Assembly: GCA_031267455.1 (NCBI GenBank) | Contig: JAIRZC010000022.1 | Location: forward strand, 1 to 10,524 | Origin: Accumulibacter sp. | GTDB taxonomy: Bacteria; Pseudomonadota; Gammaproteobacteria; Burkholderiales; Rhodocyclaceae | DNA length: 10,524 nucleotides | Direction of reading: 5' to 3' | In this document: positions 5,788 through 10,524 of the stretch, in pieces | How the letters are laid out: each line of letters begins with the position of its first letter | How positions within the stretch are numbered: the stretch's first letter is position 1 | Made by a program: the position numbers and the translations under genes | Notes under the pieces: generated by a model | Seen by the model: the letters and a program-made list of their open reading frames with translations, nothing else | Database searches by the model: none | Told to the model about the DNA's origin: nothing

Positions 5788-7111
5788 AACGATCGCCGCC
5801 GTCGCGACCCCACCGGGGCGCGGCGGCATTGGGGTGATACGCGTTTCGGGAAAAGACCTTCCCGGATTTGCGTGGAAACTTTGCGGCAAAAATCCACCGG
5901 CCCGGCAAGCGACCCTCGTCGGGTTCCGTGATGCCGAGAATCGACTCATTGACGTGGGGATCCTCCTCTATTTTCCTTCGCCGCGCTCGTTTACCGGCGA
6001 GGATGTGCTCGAGCTTCACGCCCACGGTGGATTGCTTGTCGTGCGGATGCTGCTCCAGCGCTGCCTTGAACTCGGCGCGCGGCTTGCCGATCCCGGCGAA
6101 TTCACGCGACGCGCTTTTCTTAATGGAAAAATCGATCTCGCGCAAGCCGAAGCCGTCATCGACCTAATCGACGCCTCGACGGTCGCAGCCGCGCGCAATG
6201 CGCTCCGCTCGCTTCAGGGTGAATTCTCGAAAGAGGTCCGCGCGCTGGAAGAACGGCTGATCGAATTGCGCGCACTCGTCGAGGCAACGCTCGACTTCCC
6301 CGAAGAAGACATCGATTTTCTTTCGACCGAAGACGCGTTGGAGCATCTCAAAAAAGCGCGGGAAAACATCGAGAGTACGCTTGAGCGCGCCCGGCGGGGA
6401 CAGCGGCTGAAAAACGGCTTGCATATCGTCATCGCAGGGCAACCCAATGTTGGGAAATCGAGCCTGCTCAACCAGCTCGCGGGCGAAGAGGCCGCAATCG
6501 TCACGCCGATTGCCGGGACGACGCGCGATACCGTCCAAGCCGCGATCGAAATCGAGGGAATCCCTCTCCATGTCGTTGATACGGCAGGTTTGAGGGATAC
6601 CGGCGAAGAAATCGAGAAAATTGGAATTGCCCGAGCCTGGAAAGAAATCGAACGGGCCGATGTCCTCCTCCTGCTCGTCGACGCCAGCCTCGGAATCGGC
6701 GCGATCGACCGCGCCATCGTCGAAAAGCTCCCCCGCGACATGCCGCGTCTCATCATCCACAACAAGATCGATTTAGCGTATCGCGGGCCAGAGCGCCGCG
6801 AGGCCGAAGACGGCGTCGCCATCTTCCTTTCCGCTAAATATGGGGATGGAATCGACCTGCTCCGTCAAGAGTTGCTCGACATGGCGGGGGGGCGTCCGGA
6901 GGAGGATGTTTTCATTGCGCGCGAACGCCAGATCGAGGCACTGGAAGCAACGCTCAATCACCTCGATGCGGCGAAGGATGTGCGGTCGCGCCCCGAATTC
7001 TTCGCAGAGGAATTGCGGCTTGCCCAGTGTGCGCTTGGCAGGATCACCGGAGAGTTTTCCCCGGACGAACTCCTCGGGGAGATTTTCAGCCACTTTTGTA
7101 TCGGAAAGTGA
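5765..7111 (+). CDS. mnmE: tRNA modification GTPase MnmE (TrmE)
   Basis: From TTG at 5765 the product is 448 aa, the usual MnmE size. The N-terminal domain begins SETIAAVATPPGRGGIGVIR, the folate-binding part. The G domain has G1 GQPNVGKS (225-232), G2 GTTRD (251-255), G3 DTAG (272-275), G4 NKID (333-336) and G5 SAK (356-358). It ends in the invariant CIGK (445-448), whose cysteine is important for modification. Known: with MnmG it makes the 5-carboxymethylaminomethyl group on wobble uridine 34 of some tRNAs. The start was chosen because GAAGG (5749-5753) lies 11 nt upstream and no ATG precedes the conserved region in frame; upstream TTGs lie deep in yidC. mnmG does not follow here. Confidence 0.96.
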   Translation: MERPPTSETIAAVATPPGRGGIGVIRVSGKDLPGFAWKLCGKNPPARQATLVGFRDAENRLIDVGILLYFPSPRSFTGEDVLELHAHGGLLVVRMLLQRCLELGARLADPGEFTRRAFLNGKIDLAQAEAVIDLIDASTVAAARNALRSLQGEFSKEVRALEERLIELRALVEATLDFPEEDIDFLSTEDALEHLKKARENIESTLERARRGQRLKNGLHIVIAGQPNVGKSSLLNQLAGEEAAIVTPIAGTTRDTVQAAIEIEGIPLHVVDTAGLRDTGEEIEKIGIARAWKEIERADVLLLLVDASLGIGAIDRAIVEKLPRDMPRLIIHNKIDLAYRGPERREAEDGVAIFLSAKYGDGIDLLRQELLDMAGGRPEEDVFIARERQIEALEATLNHLDAAKDVRSRPEFFAEELRLAQCALGRITGEFSPDELLGEIFSHFCIGK

Positions 7112-7662
7112 TGGATATCTACCCAGCTTTCCAGACCGTTTGTTTGAGAATCTTTGCGAACCACTTGAGGCCATTCGTACTTAGGCTATTCTTCGCGGGT
7201 TCCCGCAGACTTTGAATCACGCTGAACAGATTGGGGATTTCATGCGAGGCTGGCGCGAAATCGTCCAGTTCCGGTGGTCGCAACCCGACTTCCGGCCCAG
7301 CGCAAGCCGTCGCCAGTTCGATACCGCGGCATGCGCTTTGGCCAGGGCGGTCAGGGCCTGCTTCATGCACACGAGCGAACTGACCGGCAATCCGGCCTTT
7401 CCGACGCAAAGCGGTACCTGCCTGCGTAGCGAAGCTGCGGCGGATGTTATAGCGTTCCCGACGTTTCCGGCTTGCCGCGTACCCGTTTGGGCAGACCTTC
7501 GTCCATCAAGGCCAGGCCGATCCCGTCGTTCGGGGTATCCAGAAGATGCTCCAGCGCCTGAATTTCGCGGGAGCGACTACGCGCGAATGCGGTAATTTCG
7601 GTCCGGAGGACGGATGGCAGTTAACGTTTTTCCGTCGCCGTTGTTTTCTGTCTGCCTTCTCA
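7112..7662. other. 551-bp convergent gap; no recognised gene, possible decayed coding remnants
   Basis: This gap lies between mnmE (rightward) and yggU (leftward). I recognise no complete gene, RNA or repeat in it. Three readable stretches were examined. One minus-strand frame is open from about 7620 down to a TAA near 7457 with no ATG near its start, reading ITAFARSRSREIQALEHLLD in part. A second minus-strand frame is open from about 7520 to a TAG at 7119, ending NGLKWFAKILKQTVWKAG. The third is a plus-strand frame, 7212-7595, starting at TTG. Their overlap, poor starts and unfamiliar sequences suggest either chance openness in GC-rich DNA or a frameshifted relic. A perfect 6-bp inverted repeat (GACGGA/TCCGTC) lies near the yggU end but has no T-tract. 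Confidence 0.4.
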
Positions 7663-7965
7663 TTACGAAGGATCAAGCGCGAGTAGGCGTTCGCGCGCAT
7701 CGGGGGGAAGCGCGGAGATTTCGATCCGCTTGCGGCGTGAAGTTTTCCCGCTTTTCAGGAGAATCGCCGACTTTGCGATTCCGATCCGGTCGGCAAGAAA
7801 AGCGATCAGCGCGTCGTTGGCCTTGCCGTCGGCAGGCGGAGCGGATAGCCGGATCTTCAGGGCGTCGCCGTGTGTTCCGGCGATTTCGGTTTTCTTCGAT
7901 CCGGGCTGGATGTGCAGCATGAGCGCCGCGGTTTTCCCGTTTTCGCGGAACCAGTCTCTAGTCAT
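7663..7965 (-). CDS. yggU: YggU / DUF167 family protein
   Basis: From the ATG at 7965 the product is 100 aa, starting MTRDWFRENGKTAALMLHIQ. It carries the DUF167 core: HIQPGSKKTEIAG, then LKIRLSAPPADGKANDALI, where the APPADGKAN motif is diagnostic, then a Lys-rich SGKTSRRKRIEI segment. Known: small alpha/beta proteins of unknown function, often encoded directly after yggT. The ATG overlaps the yggT stop as ATGA (7962-7965), which implies translational coupling; a longer upstream in-frame reading to 8304 is only a shadow of yggT. It is the last gene of the yggS-proC-yggT-yggU cluster. No biochemical role can be assigned from sequence. Confidence 0.93.
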   Translation of the reverse strand: MTRDWFRENGKTAALMLHIQPGSKKTEIAGTHGDALKIRLSAPPADGKANDALIAFLADRIGIAKSAILLKSGKTSRRKRIEISALPPDARERLLALDPS

Positions 7966-8501
7966 ACAAAGATCAGCGCGCACTGCGCAAAGACGATCGC
8001 GATCAGTGGTGAGAGGTCGACGTTGGCGATTGGGGGAATGAAGCGGCGAATCGGCTTCAAGACGGGCAGCGTCAGTTGGGCGAACGTCTCGCCGATCGAC
8101 GAATAGGGGTTCGTCCAGGAAAGCAACGCCTGGATGAGCAATATCCCGACCATCAGATGGAGCGCGGCGCGCAGGCAGCCCAGGGAGGACTCCTTGAGAA
8201 TCACGATCATCAGTGTTTCGATCGAATCGAGGCGGAAATATCCGTAGAGCGCCATGAGAGCTGCCGCCAGGAAAAGCTGAAACAGGTACGCCGCCGCGAG
8301 GCACGAAGAATCGAGGCCGAGGAAAGGGGGAAGGATGCGGCGCAGGGGCTTTACGATGCCGTCGGTCAAAAGCATGACGAAAGCGCCGAGTTGTCCGGCG
8401 AAGGAGACACGCCGCAACTGCATGAACAGGCGCAGAAGAAAAATCGCAGTGAAAAAGCCGACCAGCGTGCTTAGAAGAAAAGAGATGGCCTCTTCAATCA
8501 T
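7962..8501 (-). CDS. yggT: YggT family integral membrane protein
   Basis: The product is 179 aa from the ATG at 8501, consistent with proteobacterial YggT. It is strongly hydrophobic, with helices at roughly residues 4-26, 65-90, 108-130 and 160-179. It shows the internal duplication typical of the family: KPLRRILPPFLGLD in the first half and KPIRRFIPPIANVD in the second, each followed by a hydrophobic segment. Known: inner-membrane protein of unclear function, usually next to yggS and proC; a role in osmotic or ion stress has been suggested for E. coli. It lies 177 bp downstream of proC, a larger gap than elsewhere in the cluster, and overlaps yggU by 4 bp. No good Shine-Dalgarno sequence precedes it. 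Confidence 0.95.
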   Translation of the reverse strand: MIEEAISFLLSTLVGFFTAIFLLRLFMQLRRVSFAGQLGAFVMLLTDGIVKPLRRILPPFLGLDSSCLAAAYLFQLFLAAALMALYGYFRLDSIETLMIVILKESSLGCLRAALHLMVGILLIQALLSWTNPYSSIGETFAQLTLPVLKPIRRFIPPIANVDLSPLIAIVFAQCALIFV

Positions 8502-8637
8502 CTTGAAGACCGGGGTTGAATACGCAACTTCCGATCGGCGAGGCGGACGCGAGGAAAACGATTCCGCTTTCGAATGAATCCATTCAAGGGCCCCGGCGCT
8601 CGGCAGGACTCTCTGGGGTCATTGTCTTTGGGAATGG

Positions 8638-8653
8638 GGAAACGCAAGTTTCC
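8638..8653. other. small hairpin in the proC-yggT gap
   Basis: GGAAAC and GTTTCC form a perfect 6-bp stem around GCAA on the plus strand (TTGC on the transcribed minus-strand RNA), 26 bp past the proC stop. It has no T-tract, so it is not a standard terminator. The rest of the 177-bp gap (8502-8678) shows no gene I can support. Confidence 0.3.
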
Positions 8654-8678
8654 AAGCCGAGAAACCTGGACTTTTATT

Positions 8679-9491
8679 TCAGCTTTCATCGAGTTCCTGT
8701 CCGATCTCGGCACTGCGCGCGCACGCGGCGGACGCGCTGTCGATGACGATGCCTTTCAGGTTTTTTTGCGCCATGACGGCGAGCGCCGCCTCGGTCGTTC
8801 CGCCTCTGGATGTGACGCGCTCGCGCAGGATACCCGCGGTCTCGTCGGACTGCGCGGCAAGCTTTACCGCACCGAGCGCGGTTTCGATCGACAGGAGGCG
8901 CGCTTGTTTCTCGTTGAAACCGAGTTTAAGGGCCGCTTCGTGCAGGGCTTCGATGAATAAGAAGACGTAGGCGGGGCCACTTCCGGAAATCGCCGTGACC
9001 GCATCGATCTGGGATTCGTCGCCGACCCAAACGACTCGACCGACGGCCTGCATGATTCGCTCGGCGCCGCGGCGTTCCGCTTCGGCGACCGAGGGGTGGG
9101 CGAAAAGGCCTGTCATTCCGGCGCCGATCAGCGCCGGCGTATTCGGCATTGCGCGAACGAGCCTGTCGTAACCGCCGAGCCAACGCGAGAGGTCGACGAG
9201 CCTTAAACCGGCGGCGATCGTGAGAACGAGCTGCCGGTCGATGCGGGACGAGAGCGGTTCACAGGCCTTGCGCATCTGCTGCGGCTTGACGGCGAGCAAC
9301 AAGACGTCACAGTCAAGCACGCTGGCGTTGACTTCGGCGCAACAGCGCACGCCGTAGGCGTGTTCGAGGCGTTCGCGTCCAGCCTCATTGATTTCAATCA
9401 CGGCGATGTCCGTTGCCGGGATTCCTTTGTTCAGCAGACCGCCGATCAGGGCGTTGGCCATGTTTCCGCCGCCCAAAAAGGTAATTCTCAT
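8679..9491 (-). CDS. proC: Pyrroline-5-carboxylate reductase
   Basis: The product is 270 aa, the standard ProC length, starting MRITFLGGGNMANALIGGLL with the Rossmann dinucleotide-binding motif GGGNMA (about 7-12). Further family motifs are AVKPQQM (67-73), RAMPNTPALIGAG (113-125), ISGSGPAYVFLFIEAL (168-183) and VTSRGGTTEAAL (226-237), the last two in the C-terminal dimerisation and substrate-binding domain. Known: it catalyses the last step of proline synthesis, reducing 1-pyrroline-5-carboxylate with NAD(P)H in the cytosol. The ATG overlaps the yggS stop by 4 bp (9488-9491), so the two are probably translated together. The conserved core is intact, and the gene appears functional. Confidence 0.97.
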   Translation of the reverse strand: MRITFLGGGNMANALIGGLLNKGIPATDIAVIEINEAGRERLEHAYGVRCCAEVNASVLDCDVLLLAVKPQQMRKACEPLSSRIDRQLVLTIAAGLRLVDLSRWLGGYDRLVRAMPNTPALIGAGMTGLFAHPSVAEAERRGAERIMQAVGRVVWVGDESQIDAVTAISGSGPAYVFLFIEALHEAALKLGFNEKQARLLSIETALGAVKLAAQSDETAGILRERVTSRGGTTEAALAVMAQKNLKGIVIDSASAACARSAEIGQELDES

Positions 9492-10216
9492 TTTTTGCCT
9501 CTTTCGCCAAAAATCGCTGTGCCGATCCGGACGAGCGTCGAACCTTCGGCGATCGCCGCTTCAAGATCGTGTGACATGCCCATCGAGAGGGTATCCAGAT
9601 CAAGGCCCTCTTTTTTCAGTACGCTGGCTAGTTTGCGCAGGCGGCAGAAGGCCGCGCGCTGGCGCGAAAAATCGTCTTCAGGTTCCGGAATGGCCATCAG
9701 GCCGCGCAGGACGAGGCGCGGCAGGGTGGCGATTCGATGCGCGAGGGCCGATGCCTCCTGGGGCGAAACGCCGCTTTTCGTGGCTTCCCCGCTCGTATTG
9801 ACCTGTAGGCAAACCTGCAAGGGGGCGAGATATTCCGGACGCTGCTCGGAGAGGCGCTCGGCGATTCTCAGGCGGTCGATGGAGTGCACCCAAGTGAAAT
9901 TTTCGGCGACCGGGCGCGTTTTGTTGCCCTGGAGCGGACCGATGAAATGCCATTCAAGACCATACGCCGCGAGTTCGGCGATCTTCGAGACGCCTTCGCC
10001 AACGTAATTCTCACCGAAGCTTTTCTGTCCGGCGCGCGTCGCCTCGGCGAGATATTCCGCCGACCAGGACTTGCTGGCCGCCAAGAGCGTAATGCCATCA
10101 GGATCCCGGCCGGAGTTTTGGGCGGCTTTGACGATACGCGCGCGGACGGTTTTCAGGTTGCCGGAGATCGAACCCGGAAACCGTGGTTGAGCATTGATTG
10201 CCTGTATTGAAGCCAT
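9488..10216 (-). CDS. yggS: PLP homeostasis protein, YggS/PLPBP (COG0325)
   Basis: From the ATG at 10216 the product is 242 aa, close to the family's 225-240. The PLP-binding lysine is Lys49 in LLAASKSWSAEY. Other family motifs are AGQKSFGENYVGE (about 62-74), WHFIGPLQGNK (about 89-99), VCLQVNTSGEATKSG, and the phosphate-binding SMGMSHDLEAAI before GSTLVRIGTAIFGER. Known: a single-domain TIM-barrel PLP protein without known catalytic activity that balances PLP and amino-acid pools. An in-frame ATG at 10255 would add 13 residues; I prefer 10216 because the extension is unfamiliar, though an AGGA 14 nt upstream is a poor ribosome site and the choice is not firm. It heads the cluster with proC, a very common pairing. 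Confidence 0.95.
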   Translation of the reverse strand: MASIQAINAQPRFPGSISGNLKTVRARIVKAAQNSGRDPDGITLLAASKSWSAEYLAEATRAGQKSFGENYVGEGVSKIAELAAYGLEWHFIGPLQGNKTRPVAENFTWVHSIDRLRIAERLSEQRPEYLAPLQVCLQVNTSGEATKSGVSPQEASALAHRIATLPRLVLRGLMAIPEPEDDFSRQRAAFCRLRKLASVLKKEGLDLDTLSMGMSHDLEAAIAEGSTLVRIGTAIFGERGKK

Positions 10217-10271
10217 GTAATGGCAAATTTTCCTGGTTTTCCCATCACTCACCATGGGGCGAGCCCGTTAT

Positions 10272-10378
10272 ATGCCTGAAAGCGCCGGTCGGGAGCGCGC
10301 AGCTTGTTTTCCCGAGGCATGAGTTTTTCCCGTGTCAAATGCCTTGCCAACCCACTCTGCGGCTGCGCTTTCAGGCAT
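10272..10378. repeat. 14-bp perfect inverted repeat enclosing two smaller hairpins
   Basis: ATGCCTGAAAGCGC (10272-10285) is the exact reverse complement of GCGCTTTCAGGCAT (10365-10378), with 79 nt between them. Inside are two further pairings: TCGGGA (10289-10294) with TCCCGA (10310-10315), and GGCAT (10316-10320) with ATGCC (10339-10343). Together they allow a multibranch fold of about 107 nt with a closing stem. It could be a structured 5' leader of yggS (minus) or pilT (plus), or a dispersed REPIN-like element. Which of these it is cannot be told from one copy. Confidence 0.7.
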
Positions 10379-10382
10379 GCCT
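10373..10382. repeat. 10-bp palindrome AGGCATGCCT
   Basis: Perfect palindrome at the right end of the inverted repeat. It joins an AGGCAT and an ATGCCT, the hexamer found five times in 111 bp, and could be a dimer binding site. Confidence 0.4.
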
Positions 10383-10476
10383 CATTGCGGTTTCTAGGTT
10401 GAAATCATAATCCGGTGTAGACTAGCAAGTTTCAAGTATAGCATCGCATCCTGACTAGTGTAGAGGACGATTCCTG

Positions 10477-10524
10477 ATGGATATTACTGAATTGCTCGCT
10501 TTCGGCGTCAAGAACAAGGCGTCC
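10477..10524 (+). CDS. pilT: Type IV pilus retraction ATPase PilT, N-terminal fragment (runs off right edge)
   Basis: Sixteen codons are present: MDITELLAFGVKNKAS, the conserved N-terminus of beta- and gammaproteobacterial PilT, normally followed by a DLHLSAG-type motif. The ATG is preceded by AGAGGA (10462-10467) at 9 nt, a good ribosome binding site. Known: PilT is the hexameric ATPase that powers pilus retraction and twitching motility. pilT is often found diverging from yggS, which supports the call. The fragment is too short to show Walker motifs, so assignment rests on the N-terminus, the ribosome site and synteny. Confidence 0.87.
   Translation, partial: MDITELLAFGVKNKAS

Larger units (their letters stand above)
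10217..10476. promoter_or_regulatory. divergent yggS-pilT control region
   Basis: This 260-bp gap lies between divergent yggS and pilT and should contain both promoters. It holds a long inverted repeat (10272-10378) and repeated AGGCAT/ATGCCT hexamers. TTGAAA (10399-10404) and CATAAT (10406-10411) resemble promoter hexamers, but I could not pair either with a correctly spaced partner, so no promoter is asserted. No coding region is supported here. Confidence 0.5.

Noticed and set aside
6164..6760. Antisense frames of about 200 codons within mnmE
   Set aside because: All conserved GTPase motifs lie on the plus strand, and the antisense proteins have no family features.
7195..7206. GCGGG/CCCGC hairpin as an mnmE terminator
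   Set aside because: With a realistic 4-nt loop the stem is only 4 bp, and no T-tract follows; it is also over 80 bp past the mnmE stop.
7212..7595. Plus-strand open frame of 127 codons after mnmE
   Set aside because: It starts at TTG without a ribosome binding site, reads as an Arg/Ser/Pro-rich sequence typical of an antisense shadow, and overlaps equally plausible minus-strand frames.
8498..8713. Minus-strand 71-codon open frame in the proC-yggT gap
   Set aside because: It overlaps the end of proC and the start of yggT, has no good start signal and shows no recognisable motif.
10272..10285. DNA uptake sequence (Neisseriaceae-type, with CCTGAA core)
   Set aside because: The 10-12-mer does not match a known dialect that I can recall, and I did not see it repeated across the window, as uptake sequences normally are.
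10374..10388. Sigma54-like GG...GC promoter upstream of pilT
   Set aside because: The spacing between GG and GC is 11 nt, not the required 10, and the flanking bases do not match TGGCACG-N4-TTGC.

Overview
The window is a chromosomal origin region from a proteobacterium, most likely a betaproteobacterium or a close relative. Three things suggest this. The block rpmH-rnpA-yidD-yidC-mnmE diverges from dnaA-dnaN-gyrB in the usual beta/gamma arrangement. The dnaN-to-gyrB interval has no recF, as is common in betaproteobacteria. The protein N-termini (DnaA MDNFW..., RpmH MKRTYQPS..., PilT MDITELLAF...) also fit that group. The assignment rests on gene order and remembered family sequences, not on a database search.

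Layout, left to right. At the left edge the first 28 codons of gyrB run leftward out of the window. A 105-bp gap follows; it carries a 16-bp parS centromere site that is the exact reverse complement of the classical Bacillus subtilis parS sequence. Next come dnaN and dnaA, both leftward. The 237-bp dnaN-dnaA gap is AT-rich and holds five DnaA-box-like 9-mers, so it is the best oriC candidate. The 362-bp dnaA-rpmH gap holds one consensus DnaA box and the rpmH promoter, and is the point where gene direction diverges. The rightward block rpmH, rnpA, yidD, yidC, mnmE is tightly packed with overlaps and makes ribosomal protein L34, the RNase P protein, the membrane insertion factors and the tRNA-modifying GTPase.

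After mnmE there is a 551-bp convergent gap with no recognisable gene, only out-of-phase open stretches that could be the remains of a decayed gene. Then the leftward cluster yggS-proC-yggT-yggU follows (PLP homeostasis protein, proline biosynthesis, membrane protein, DUF167 protein), with two 4-bp ATGA overlaps. Diverging from yggS, the first 16 codons of pilT (type IV pilus retraction ATPase) leave the window on the right. The 260-bp yggS-pilT gap contains a perfect 14-bp inverted repeat 79 nt apart enclosing two smaller hairpins, plus five copies of the hexamer AGGCAT/ATGCCT. This is the least explained structure in the window.

The genes are essential or housekeeping functions: replication initiation, the sliding clamp and gyrase on one arm; translation, RNA processing and membrane protein insertion on the other. 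I found no mobile element, CRISPR array, rRNA or tRNA, and no evidence of a wholly new multi-gene system. The items most worth a second look are non-coding: parS, the split DnaA-box distribution, the inverted-repeat structure upstream of pilT, and the gap after mnmE.
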